DNA of 59,672 bases, taken from positions 1-59,672 of the forward strand of contig NZ_JAJDOO010000030.1 in NCBI RefSeq assembly GCF_020595055.1, given 5' to 3'. Below, piece by piece: positions 34,272-43,357 of the stretch (within the stretch, counting starts at the first letter, position 1; each line of letters starts with the position of its first letter). The translations under genes and the position numbers were made by a program. The stretch comes from Desulfosporosinus shakirovi (GTDB lineage: Bacteria > Bacillota > Desulfitobacteriia > Desulfitobacteriales > Desulfitobacteriaceae). The notes below the pieces were generated by a model. It was not told the DNA's origin, did no database searches, and saw only the letters and a list, made by a program, of their open reading frames with translations.

Positions 34272-35039
34272 GTGGACTTCAAAGATAAAGTCATCTTAGT
34301 TACAGGATCCAGTCGTGGCATAGGGGCTGAAATAGCCCAGTCTTTCGCTAAAGAAGGAGCCTTAGTTGTTGTTAATTACCTTCAAAGTGATGAAGCAGCG
34401 GAAAAAGTTGTTATTGCCTGTAAAAATTCGGGTGGGGATGCATGGTCGATTAAAGCGGATGTCATGTCTGAAGGTGCCGTCAGGGGCATGGTTGAGGAGA
34501 TTCTGTCAGAAGCAGGGAAGATTGATGTTGTGGTCAATAATGCTTTTAAACCCTATATATTTGACCCGGACAAACGAAAGCTTGTATGGGAACTAACCTG
34601 GGAGGATTATCAGGCGCATATAGATGGTTCTTTACGGTCGACACACAATGTATGCCAGGCTGTTCTTCAGCTCATGAGAAAAAGGAATCAAGGAAGTATT
34701 ATTAATATGGTAAGTAATCTAGTAGCCAGACCGATTATTCCTTATCATGAATACAGCACAGCTAAAACGGCAATCGTTGGTTACAGTCGTAACCTAGCGA
34801 CAGAACTGGGACAGTTCGGTATTCGCGTCAATTGTGTTGCGCCCGGCTTAGTCTATCCAACAGATGCCAGCCGGCAGACCAAAGAAGAAGTAAAAGAAAT
34901 GATTCTCTCCCAAACTCCGCTGCGAAGAATTGCTTCTCCAGAGGATGTAGCCGGGCCTGTCCTGTTTTTAGCCTCTGACTGGAGTCGCTTCATGACAGGG
35001 CAAACCATATATGTCGATGGAGGATTAGTGATGAAATAA
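34272..35039 (+). CDS. short-chain dehydrogenase/reductase
   Basis: A 255-residue classical SDR (FabG-like). The cofactor motif is TGSSRGIGAEIAQ at residues about 11-23, NNAF corresponds to the NNAG loop, the catalytic Ser is in NMVSNL and the Tyr-Lys pair is in YSTAK. GTG start behind GGGGGGAG. As the last gene of the TPP-controlled operon it could reduce the aldehyde made by the LuxE/LuxC pair to an alcohol (inference). Its stop lies five bases from the convergent glutamate-synthase-like gene, with no obvious terminator between. Confidence 0.9.
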   Translation: MDFKDKVILVTGSSRGIGAEIAQSFAKEGALVVVNYLQSDEAAEKVVIACKNSGGDAWSIKADVMSEGAVRGMVEEILSEAGKIDVVVNNAFKPYIFDPDKRKLVWELTWEDYQAHIDGSLRSTHNVCQAVLQLMRKRNQGSIINMVSNLVARPIIPYHEYSTAKTAIVGYSRNLATELGQFGIRVNCVAPGLVYPTDASRQTKEEVKEMILSQTPLRRIASPEDVAGPVLFLASDWSRFMTGQTIYVDGGLVMK

Positions 35040-35043
35040 CTGT

Positions 35044-36447
35044 TTAGTAGATGCGCTTCACTCCGGTAACTTCGGCGCTCAGAGAATCCATCGCTACAAG
35101 ATCATCAGCACTAAGCTCTTTCAACGATGCTTTTCCGAGAGAGCGCATTGCTTCTTCCATTTCTAAAACCATGGAGGTCAGAGTATTGACAACACTCGTG
35201 GCGGCTTGATCAATATCGAGTTTACTCTTGGCAGGGGAATCGTAAAACACCAATGTCGAAGGGGGTTCCCACGGTATCACTTTACCAACTTGATTATGGG
35301 TAAGGGCAAAAAGGGGAACGGTAGCCATATAGATAACATCCGCCCCTAAAGCAATAGCCTTAAGACACTCCCCGGGGGTGAAATATCCCCCGGCTACGAT
35401 CAAACTAATCTGGTCACGCACCCTTTGCTTATTTAAAAAATTTACTGCGCGAATCAAAGCGACGAGGCTGGGAATTCCAAAATCATCTTGTTTAATCGGG
35501 GTTGTCGCATGGGAACCGCCTTGTGCACCATCGATAATGACAGCATCAAAACCTAAACGAATCGCGGCCTCTAAGTCGTCCTCCAGATGTCCGGTTGCCA
35601 TAACTTTCAGCGCAATAGGGATACCGTTTGACCTTTTACGCAGACTTTTCATGAAACCGGGCCAATCACTTTGTTTTTGAATTCCGGGAGGAGCCGGAAA
35701 TGCAATCGCTACTTCATCAGGTGCTAATCCTGAAAGCTCTTGTGCTCGACCTTGAAATTCCAGGGCCTCTATACTGACGCTGCCCATATCTGATCCTTGC
35801 CCCATTTGTACTTCTAACATATCAGCAGAGTCAATTTGATCCTTAGTTCTTGCCCCCCATGCCCAGCGTGAAATTTGTAAGACATACTTTCCTGCTTCCA
35901 TGCGTTCTTCCGGTAAAAAAGGGCCCTCTCCGGAACACGTGGAAGTTTGAAGGGTTTTGGCCGCTCTGGCTAAAGCCCTTTTTGCTTCCTCGCTGAGTGC
36001 TATTCCATAGGCCATCGCACCAATCATAATGGGGATATTTATGACAAGAGGCTTATGGGCTTTTGGGCCAATCGTCACCTGCATGTTTATCCGGGCGCTT
36101 TCAGGCAAAGAAAGCCTCGTCATTAAGTGGGGAGAAAACATGAGGTTATCAAAACCAGGAAACTTCTTAGGTGAACCGATAGGCCGTGTGATGATTTTTC
36201 CACTCTGTGAGCGCAACCCGATTTCTAGGATGTTTAACACCGAAATGCGTTTTCCGGCTGGCCACACTTCCATAAGGTTCTGAGTATACTTCTCGGAAAG
36301 TAATTTTTCAATAAAATCGCGAATCTGCAGACCCACAAGATAACGCAGAATCGGTTTAATGATTAGTATTATTACTAAGAGCAATTGAAGTGCCAGCAAC
36401 ACAATTATTAGAAACATCCAAAACGAACTAGTTATTGTAATCTGCAT
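35044..36447 (-). CDS. membrane-anchored FMN-binding glutamate synthase-like protein
   Basis: A 467-residue protein. The first 35 residues form one or two transmembrane segments (FWMFLIIVLLALQLLLVII). The rest is the FMN-binding domain of glutamate synthase (MIGAMAYGIALSEEAKRALA, TSTCSGEGPFLPEER, VIIDGAQGGSHATTP, VAGGYFTPGECLKAIALGAD). The amidotransferase domain and the small NADPH subunit are absent. This stand-alone GltB-like family is common in anaerobes, and its reaction is not well defined. It lies downstream of the nitric oxide reductase genes on the same strand, with a 23-base gap. Confidence 0.85.
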   Translation of the reverse strand: MQITITSSFWMFLIIVLLALQLLLVIILIIKPILRYLVGLQIRDFIEKLLSEKYTQNLMEVWPAGKRISVLNILEIGLRSQSGKIITRPIGSPKKFPGFDNLMFSPHLMTRLSLPESARINMQVTIGPKAHKPLVINIPIMIGAMAYGIALSEEAKRALARAAKTLQTSTCSGEGPFLPEERMEAGKYVLQISRWAWGARTKDQIDSADMLEVQMGQGSDMGSVSIEALEFQGRAQELSGLAPDEVAIAFPAPPGIQKQSDWPGFMKSLRKRSNGIPIALKVMATGHLEDDLEAAIRLGFDAVIIDGAQGGSHATTPIKQDDFGIPSLVALIRAVNFLNKQRVRDQISLIVAGGYFTPGECLKAIALGADVIYMATVPLFALTHNQVGKVIPWEPPSTLVFYDSPAKSKLDIDQAATSVVNTLTSMVLEMEEAMRSLGKASLKELSADDLVAMDSLSAEVTGVKRIY

Positions 36448-36470
36448 TTCTTGACCTCACGCGTAAAGTT

Positions 36471-37871
36471 TCAGTTCTTTGGCTGCCTGTAAGACCTCGT
36501 TGCCTGCCAGGCCTTAAAAATACGCCAAGAAAGCAAGAGGTCCCCGAGAGTGAATATGGCTCCGCCCAGTGCCCGTATAATTAAATAGGGGTTAAGGATA
36601 AAACGGACATGCATAAAGTCCATACCGAGGATTCTCCAAAAATATGTCTCCATGAAACCGGCAACCAGCAGGGCTGAGGACATAATGATCAGTCCGCTGT
36701 TAAGTAAAATTACTGCCAGAACTCCACCTTTATACCCTTTGCGTGTAGGCTCACTGCCCTGACTCAGGATGTAATAACACCCAGCCAAAACCGCAAAACC
36801 CAAGCTGCCAAATAAGGCTAAATGGGCATGGCCGGAGGTAATATACGTTCCGTGGGTGTAAAGATTGATCCAAGGCACGGTAAGAAATAGGCCTAAGAGA
36901 GAAGCACCGGTTATATGATGAAATACACTGCTGAGCAGCAACCACAAGGTAAGTTTTTCCCGATTACTCCTAATTTTAGTGGATTTCAGTCCTTTATAGG
37001 TCATGCGAACCAACATACCTACAGGAATGATCTCTACCAGGCTGACCAACGAACCAAGCACTAACCAAACAGCGGGAAAACCAATCCAGTAATAGTGATG
37101 TCCGGTACCGTACAAGCCTCCGACGACCGCTAAAACCGCCTCTAGATAAAGCCACTTTTCAACCTCCCTACGAGGAGCTAGACCTGAGACAATGAAATAC
37201 GTGGCAATGAAGCCGGCGGATGTTAGTTCAAAGGCCATTTCTTCCCATAAGTGAACTACCCAGAACTTGGTAGCTTCATCAGTGATCGGATTGCTAAAAG
37301 TAATGGTGTTCGGCAGCAATAGTAACATCAGAAATATAACTCCCACTGTCATTGTTGCGGCAGCCGGCGTAATATTCCGTTTATCTGTCAGCAATGTTCG
37401 GACAAGGTTATAGGAAGCCAGGACTAGAGATATACATATGCCAACATATAAAACGGGGATTCCTTCAAGATATTCTCGACCATTACCAATCCCCAGGGCT
37501 AAGGTGCTAAAGACCCCTATGCCGAAAAACATAACCATCCAATACTGCCAGCGGGCCAGACGGGGGGAATAGATCTCCCTGTTGAGTTCTGCAGTGGTAA
37601 AAAAATAGACCATGCCCATGGTGCCAATCAGGGGCCAAAGAACGGCCAAGGCTAAGTGGATTGCTCTACCGTACTCAAAGGGAATCGGTGAGGGTAAATC
37701 CGGTATTACTAATTCCAATGCGCCCAGTGAGGCTACCACACTTTGCAGGGCAAATAGGCTTACTGCCGAAAAACAATATCTGCGACTGATCTTTTGAGCA
37801 ATAAATTGCTGTTTTCGAGCCTTAGATTTATCAATTTTACCTCTAAAAGAAAACCGCTTGAAGAACTTCAT
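36471..37871 (-). CDS. norB: nitric oxide reductase large subunit (NorB-like)
   Basis: A 466-residue heme-copper oxidase superfamily protein with about 12 transmembrane helices. NorB-type features are HLWEEMAFE (FeB histidine and the nearby glutamate), GTGHHYYWIG (the paired FeB histidines) and the heme ligands in FHHITGASLL and SGHAHLALFG. The HHYYW motif lacks the Tyr of the oxygen-reducing cbb3 crosslink, so reduction of NO to N2O is expected rather than O2 reduction. Its start overlaps the cytochrome gene stop. In a strict anaerobe the role would be NO detoxification (inference). Confidence 0.85.
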   Translation of the reverse strand: MKFFKRFSFRGKIDKSKARKQQFIAQKISRRYCFSAVSLFALQSVVASLGALELVIPDLPSPIPFEYGRAIHLALAVLWPLIGTMGMVYFFTTAELNREIYSPRLARWQYWMVMFFGIGVFSTLALGIGNGREYLEGIPVLYVGICISLVLASYNLVRTLLTDKRNITPAAATMTVGVIFLMLLLLPNTITFSNPITDEATKFWVVHLWEEMAFELTSAGFIATYFIVSGLAPRREVEKWLYLEAVLAVVGGLYGTGHHYYWIGFPAVWLVLGSLVSLVEIIPVGMLVRMTYKGLKSTKIRSNREKLTLWLLLSSVFHHITGASLLGLFLTVPWINLYTHGTYITSGHAHLALFGSLGFAVLAGCYYILSQGSEPTRKGYKGGVLAVILLNSGLIIMSSALLVAGFMETYFWRILGMDFMHVRFILNPYLIIRALGGAIFTLGDLLLSWRIFKAWQATRSYRQPKN

Positions 37872-38263
37872 CAGTTCGCCTCCGCTTCTTCTTGCTGAGG
37901 AGGCCAGCCTAAAGTGGGTATGGTGTGGACAAACTCCAGGTAGTTTACTAGGTTCTCTGCATCTGCTTCGTTGAGAGCAGGGTGACGGGTGTAATTGTTG
38001 GGACGCATCACCGGAGGGTGGACAAGATAGTTAACGAGGTAGGCGGAAGTCTCCTTAGCGGTAATGTGAGTTAAATCCTCCGCTGCATATCCGCCGTGTC
38101 CAAACAGTGTGTGACAGCTTACGCAATTATTCCTTTGCCAGACAGACTTTCCGGCTTCAGCCTGCTCTGGCACGGGAGACGGAAGTCTTGACGAAATTAG
38201 TGTAATCGCCACAAATAATATCCAGGATAATATGCTTAGTAACAAGAAACTCCGTAGCTTCAA
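37871..38263 (-). CDS. norC: NorC-like membrane cytochrome c
   Basis: About 130 residues: one N-terminal transmembrane anchor (RSFLLLSILSWILFVAITL), then a mono-heme domain with CVSCHTLFGHGGY and an axial-ligand candidate Met in VMRPNNYTRH. The longest open frame starts at 38503, but TTG at 38263 is chosen because GGAAGGA precedes it and the protein then begins just before the anchor. It passes electrons to NorB, whose gene follows at once. The stretch 38264-38552 between this gene and the permease stop shows no other feature. Confidence 0.8.
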   Translation of the reverse strand: MKLRSFLLLSILSWILFVAITLISSRLPSPVPEQAEAGKSVWQRNNCVSCHTLFGHGGYAAEDLTHITAKETSAYLVNYLVHPPVMRPNNYTRHPALNEADAENLVNYLEFVHTIPTLGWPPQQEEAEAN

Positions 38264-38552
38264 GAGGCTTCCTTCCAATGCTATTAGAATAATATCGTGG
38301 TAGTATTCACCAAAAGCATAATAATATACAGTTGTTAATAAAGTTCGACAAATCTTGTAGTGTGTTATTTTAAATGGGGCAGGAGATTCCGTAAGACTAA
38401 AAATCCCTGGAGCCAAGTTTGGTATAATCCCCGTATCAGTAACAGATTTTTTATTATCCAATCTGTTTACATTAAAGGGAGCATACCATTTTAGGTGTTC
38501 CAAGGATTTATGAATGTTACAGAGTCTTAGTCATCGACAGGGTTGCAAGCAA

Positions 38553-39950
38553 TTACTGCTCAAATATCGTATCCTTTTTGAATTTGGAATCTTTAAAGGC
38601 AAACTTCATCAGAAGAATATAAGCAATACCTGCCACAACAACACCGATAATCCAGGCCAGCTCAACTTTTGTAAAGGCGGCACCGGCACCGATAAGCATT
38701 GCAAGTATTGCGGCTGGATTGTATCCGGCAAACGGACCGTCCTCGTTGTATAAATCTGCTATATTTACTTTTTGCTTTCTTAATATATAATATTCGATTA
38801 ACAAGATAGAAACAATCGGGCCTAAAAATGCGGAATAGATAAGAATGAACATACCAAGACCCTTTGCCGAAGAATCCTGTACAAGCACCCAAGGGAAGGA
38901 GCATAAAGCAAGCAGTCCGGTTATGGTAACAGCAACTTTATATTTCAATTTTGTAATTAAGGTAATAACATAGGTTGGCGGGATAATATTCGCAACCATA
39001 TTTACGGCAATCGCACCCATAACAATAAACGCAGATACAAAGACTGTAATATATGGGTTATTTACCACGATTGCAAACGCTTTCACAGGATTAGAGATGC
39101 CAGTAGCGGAAGCAAGCATCGCGCCGATTGCGAGTACGAAACCGTAGGCGATTAAAATAGGCATAAAGTACAAAAATCCGCGTTTCGCATCGCTAATGCC
39201 AAATTTCAGTTCTCTAGAATAGTCCGCAGCGCTTAAAAAGATAGCTGCATAATTTCCCATAAACATCATTATGAAGGCAAAAAACGGCAAGCCCCATGAA
39301 CCTTTTGCTTGAATCCATTTTTCTGCAATAACTGTGCTGTGGGATGTCAGAAGGACGCCAAATACATAAACAAGAGCGAGCATAATGACAATAGATGTCA
39401 GGGATTCCACCCATTTAATAGCATGGAAGCCGTACAGCGAAAGCCCAATTTGCACTAACTGAAGCAGAACAAAACATATGAAAACATTATCAAAGGTGCC
39501 GCCTGTAAGGATCTTCACGATTTCGTTTAAGGCAGTACCGCCAATCCAACTTTGAAAACCATACCACACGATGGCGGGGATACCGCGTAAAAGTGATGAT
39601 ATGACGGAGCCTTTCACTCCGAAGGACATTCTGAGTTGTACAACATAGGGTATACCCGTTCTGTATCCGAGTCTGTCATTTAAAGCAAAGATGGTTGAAA
39701 TGATCCCAATTGCTATGATCGCAGCGGCAAATGTCTGAAACATGTTTAACGTTGCGATTCCAGCAACAACCAAACTGGCTCCAAGCGTCATGTTGCCTAA
39801 ATTGACACCGTCTCCAATCCACATGAACATATAGTCTATGGGACCTACCGTCCTACCCTTTTCGGTTTTCGGAATTAGTGATTCATCTACACTCGCACCA
39901 TGTTGGATCTGCGTCTCTTTTATAACGTTACTTTCTGTATTGGTAGACAT
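38553..39950 (-). CDS. NCS1-family permease (allantoin/cytosine/purine type)
   Basis: A 465-residue transporter with 12 predicted helices of the nucleobase-cation-symport-1 family. Typical segments are GRTVGPIDYMFMWIGDGVNL near residue 35, LGYRTGIPYVVQLRMSFG near residue 100, GIPAIVWYGFQSWIGGTALN and the late CSFPWVL. The family carries allantoin, hydantoins, cytosine and purines. With two allantoinase genes directly upstream on the same strand, allantoin is the likely substrate. The first 30 residues are a polar cytoplasmic tail. Confidence 0.88.
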   Translation of the reverse strand: MSTNTESNVIKETQIQHGASVDESLIPKTEKGRTVGPIDYMFMWIGDGVNLGNMTLGASLVVAGIATLNMFQTFAAAIIAIGIISTIFALNDRLGYRTGIPYVVQLRMSFGVKGSVISSLLRGIPAIVWYGFQSWIGGTALNEIVKILTGGTFDNVFICFVLLQLVQIGLSLYGFHAIKWVESLTSIVIMLALVYVFGVLLTSHSTVIAEKWIQAKGSWGLPFFAFIMMFMGNYAAIFLSAADYSRELKFGISDAKRGFLYFMPILIAYGFVLAIGAMLASATGISNPVKAFAIVVNNPYITVFVSAFIVMGAIAVNMVANIIPPTYVITLITKLKYKVAVTITGLLALCSFPWVLVQDSSAKGLGMFILIYSAFLGPIVSILLIEYYILRKQKVNIADLYNEDGPFAGYNPAAILAMLIGAGAAFTKVELAWIIGVVVAGIAYILLMKFAFKDSKFKKDTIFEQ

Positions 39951-40011
39951 CGTTATAAACCCAACTCCTTCTCTCGTTTATTGTTTACTGTAGTTCTGAA
40001 TAAGCTATCGT

Positions 40012-41364
40012 TTACAAATTAGGCATTAGATGTCTGCCAATAGGCTTGGATACAATCTTTCCATCTTTAAAAACAGTTGTTCCCCTAAGTATGGTTTGTG
40101 TGACTGTCCCATGGAAGCGGTCTCCGACATAAGGGCTTACTTGGTGCTTATAGAAAAGAGACTCCGCCTGTAATGTAAATTCCCTATTCAAGTCTACCAG
40201 CGCAAAGTCTCCATCAAAGCCAAGAGCAATTTCCCCTTTACCTTGAATGTTAAATATCTCGTTGACATTTTGCGAAGTCAATTTTGCAATATCCTCAAGT
40301 GCAACCTTTCTATTATGACAAGCATGAGTCAGCAGGGCTGGAAGTGTTGTTTGGCAAGCAGAGATTCCACCCCAAACCTTTAGGAATTCTCCGTCCTTCA
40401 GCTTCGGGTCGCAGGGAGAATGGTCGGAGGAAACGAAAGCTATCTCGCCATTTAATAGTTTTGCCCACATCTTAGTTTGGTTTTCAGTGTCACGAATAGG
40501 AGGTGAGCATTTAGCAACTGTTCCCATCCGTTCTACATCGTCATCTGTAAGAATTAAATAATGGCCAATTGTTTCACAGCAGACGTCAACCCCTCTGCTT
40601 CTTGCCTGTGTAACGAGCTCGATTGCCTTTGCTGTGCTGATGTGAGCGATGATTAATTTACAACCGGTTTCCTCGGCAAAGGAAATCATGCGGGAGACAT
40701 TTTCTATTTCCGTAATTGGCGGGCGGGCTGCAAAATAATCCCATACAGTTGTTTTGTTATTGGAAAGGGCGATTGACGTCAAATCTCTTGTGATTTCATT
40801 ATTCTCACAATGGACCATAAGCGGCAAGCCAAGCTTCGCTAATTTTTCCATGCCCACAAGAGCTGTATAATCGTCCATTCTTTCAAATTCATCAATACCG
40901 CTATTGCAGGAAAATGCCTTAAACCCTATTACGCCACATTCTGCAAGCTCTTCAAGTTTATCCAAATTTTTGGGAGTAAGCCCGCCCCAAAATCCATAAT
41001 CAACTAAAGAGTCCTTCTGGGCCACAGCCAGCTTGGCATTAAAGTTTTTAGCGTCAAGAGTGCATGGGCTGCAATTAAGCGGCATATCAAAGTAGGCAAC
41101 TCCGCCGCCTGCTGCCAGAGCACTGCTTCCGGTTGTGATGGTTTCCCAATCTGTTCTTCCCGGATCATTAAAATGTACGTGCCCGTCTGTTGTACCGGGA
41201 AATACATAGTTTCCGGCTGCGTCAATTATCTCTTTTGCATCTCCGGATATTTCTCCGGCAATTTCTACAATTTTTCCATCACATACAGCAACATCCGCTT
41301 TTTTTGCGCCATCCGGACAAACAAGAATCCCGTTTCGCAGGATTACATCATAACGCTTGCTCAT
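40012..41364 (-). CDS. allB: allantoinase/cyclic amidohydrolase paralogue 1
   Basis: A 450-residue binuclear-metal amidohydrolase. Metal ligands are visible: DGHVHFNDPG, the carbamylated lysine in GFKAF, MVHCEN, IIAHIST and SSDHSPCD. It follows the allantoinase/dihydropyrimidinase pattern and opens the hydantoin ring of allantoin to give allantoate. It is about 35-40 percent similar by eye to the next gene (41445), so the two are old paralogues. Which one prefers allantoin and which another hydantoin or the opposite enantiomer cannot be told. Spacing and strand put it in one transcript with the NCS1 permease. Confidence 0.85.
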   Translation of the reverse strand: MSKRYDVILRNGILVCPDGAKKADVAVCDGKIVEIAGEISGDAKEIIDAAGNYVFPGTTDGHVHFNDPGRTDWETITTGSSALAAGGGVAYFDMPLNCSPCTLDAKNFNAKLAVAQKDSLVDYGFWGGLTPKNLDKLEELAECGVIGFKAFSCNSGIDEFERMDDYTALVGMEKLAKLGLPLMVHCENNEITRDLTSIALSNNKTTVWDYFAARPPITEIENVSRMISFAEETGCKLIIAHISTAKAIELVTQARSRGVDVCCETIGHYLILTDDDVERMGTVAKCSPPIRDTENQTKMWAKLLNGEIAFVSSDHSPCDPKLKDGEFLKVWGGISACQTTLPALLTHACHNRKVALEDIAKLTSQNVNEIFNIQGKGEIALGFDGDFALVDLNREFTLQAESLFYKHQVSPYVGDRFHGTVTQTILRGTTVFKDGKIVSKPIGRHLMPNL

Positions 41365-41444
41365 TAGTTATTCCCCCTAATGTACTATTATTAGCATGCC
41401 TGACAGACTTGACAAACCAGTTTAGCTTTAGTTGAATTAGTCAC

Positions 41445-42806
41445 TCACTTATTGGATTTTTTCACAAGTTCGCCAAATCCCTTTTGACCGACCAATTGAC
41501 CATCTTTGGCAACGACTTGACCTCTTACTAATGTACATACGGGCAGACCTTTACCTTTTAAGCCTACAAACGCGGAAATTTTATTCAGATAATATAAGGA
41601 ATCAGGTGTGATTGTCCATTCATGTTCCGGATCCAGAATTACAAGATCTGCATCAAAGCCAACTTCGAGGGCACCCTTTTTACCATAGATTCCAAAAGTC
41701 TTAGCAGGTCCTTCGCTTAAGGATCTCGCCAGTAAAGTAGGACTATACCCTCTCTTAACCACACCTTCACTGAATACAACCTGCATTACATTTTGAAGTC
41801 CGCTGATACCGCCCCAGGCCCCAAAGATACCATGCTTTTCTTCACTCTTTTCACTTAATTCACAAGGGGAATGGTCAGAACCAACACAGCATAAGGTTCC
41901 ATTGTTTACATACTCCCACATTTCTTCGACGGCAGCTGCTTCTCTCAGTGGAGGTGCACATTTGAACAGACTCCCATTCCTTAGGACATCTTCATCTGTA
42001 AAGGTAAGGTAGTGGCCACAAGTTTCGCCGGTTACATCTATGCCATCCAACTGTGCGTCGCGGATGATTTTTGCAACTCTTGGGTGGCTGACATGACATA
42101 TATGAACTTTTGCATCAAGTTCTCTTGCAAGCTCAATAATATTTTGCGTAGCAATCAATTCCGCAATAACAGGCCTTGAATTAAGGAAATCTAGCCAATC
42201 GTTTTTTTCTTTTCTCTTAGCTCTTTCTTCTTCCCATTTGATGATAGAATAATCTTCGCAATGGAAACCTGCACGGGCATTGCAATCTTTGAGGATTTCC
42301 AAAGCCTCTTTAGCTTGCCCTATGGTTAATGACACATAATCGGGAGAAACCGGTCCAATAAAGGATTTGAAAGCAACACAACCTTTTTCGTCTAAATCTT
42401 TTAATTTATCAAGATTGTAGTCTACCAGCCCGCCCCAAAAACAATAATCCACATAAGCGTTTGGAGAAACGGTTTCCACTTTCTTATCGAAGATCTGGGC
42501 ATCTGTCAATGCAGGTTCATTTTGAAGAGGCATATCCACAATAGTTGTGACCCCCCCAACCCCTGCGGCTGCTGTGCCATGAGTATAGTCCTCTCTCCAG
42601 CAGTAACCGGGATCGTTTAAGTGGGCATGGCTGTCAATGGCTCCCGGAAATACATAATTTCCTTTGGCATCTATGACTTCTTCTGCTTCTACAGGACTCC
42701 CGGCTTCAACAATTGCGGCGATTTTACCATTATTAACACAAATGCTTGCCTCAATAATCCTGTCTGCTGTTACGACCTTCCCATTTTTAATAACTAGATT
42801 GAACAC
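41445..42806 (-). CDS. allB: allantoinase/cyclic amidohydrolase paralogue 2
   Basis: A 453-residue amidohydrolase with the full ligand set: DSHAHLNDPG, the lysine in AFKSF, GFHCED, HICHVSH and GSDHSPCE. VDMPLQNEPALT and ETCGHYLTFTDEDV are typical allantoinase stretches. It is the first gene of the minus-strand allantoin transcript. AGAGAGGGG lies just upstream of the ATG. It hydrolyses allantoin to allantoate, the step before AllC, whose gene lies on the opposite strand 1.3 kb away. Confidence 0.87.
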   Translation of the reverse strand: MFNLVIKNGKVVTADRIIEASICVNNGKIAAIVEAGSPVEAEEVIDAKGNYVFPGAIDSHAHLNDPGYCWREDYTHGTAAAGVGGVTTIVDMPLQNEPALTDAQIFDKKVETVSPNAYVDYCFWGGLVDYNLDKLKDLDEKGCVAFKSFIGPVSPDYVSLTIGQAKEALEILKDCNARAGFHCEDYSIIKWEEERAKRKEKNDWLDFLNSRPVIAELIATQNIIELARELDAKVHICHVSHPRVAKIIRDAQLDGIDVTGETCGHYLTFTDEDVLRNGSLFKCAPPLREAAAVEEMWEYVNNGTLCCVGSDHSPCELSEKSEEKHGIFGAWGGISGLQNVMQVVFSEGVVKRGYSPTLLARSLSEGPAKTFGIYGKKGALEVGFDADLVILDPEHEWTITPDSLYYLNKISAFVGLKGKGLPVCTLVRGQVVAKDGQLVGQKGFGELVKKSNK

Positions 42807-43357
42807 ACTTATGCCCCTCTCTCTTTACTAAAATTGTTATATTCTTTGTGTACACCAAGAATATACTAAATATTTTCATTTTTCATTATCCGTCTTTGCT
42901 AATTAGCTTGAATTGTTTTTATCCCATTAAAGACTAAAGGCTGCTTAAGACCTTTTATTACAGGAATAGGTCAAAGCTCCTTCGCTATTATAGTCTCCTA
43001 TTAGTCATAACCGAATTCCTGCAGTTTAGCTATAGTCATGAAATTCAAGATTCTTTGTCATAGATAAGAGAAGGGCTTTAATAATTATCTGGAATTGATC
43101 ATTGTATTGAAATTACCTGACCCTTACAAAGGATAATTAAATAGTCAAATAATTATCCATGATTACCAAAGACAAAAGGTTAAAAATATCCAATAATTAA
43201 GAAGGATGGTACTAAGAACAATTTATACAAAGATTATCTTGATCAGGTTTCAGAAAAACATTCTTCTTAACTACTTAAAAGGTTGAGGTAGTTGATACTA
43301 ACTCAACCACGATAAAAGCTACATCAAATCTTTGGAAAAATAAAAGGAGGAGTAATT
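42807..43357. promoter_or_regulatory. divergent control region of the allantoin genes
   Basis: A 551-base AT-rich spacer between divergent allantoin operons. GGATAATTA (43131-43139) and TAATTATCC (43150-43158) form a perfect 9-base inverted repeat with a 10-base centre; a third ATAATTATC lies at 43081-43089. This is a candidate operator, possibly for PucR. A TAAAAGGAGGAG site precedes the ureidoglycine gene. No riboswitch was recognised. Confidence 0.45.

Noticed and set aside
36471-37871. cbb3-type oxygen reductase
   Set aside because: The HHYYW and HLWEE motifs and the single mono-heme partner fit NorB/NorC better.
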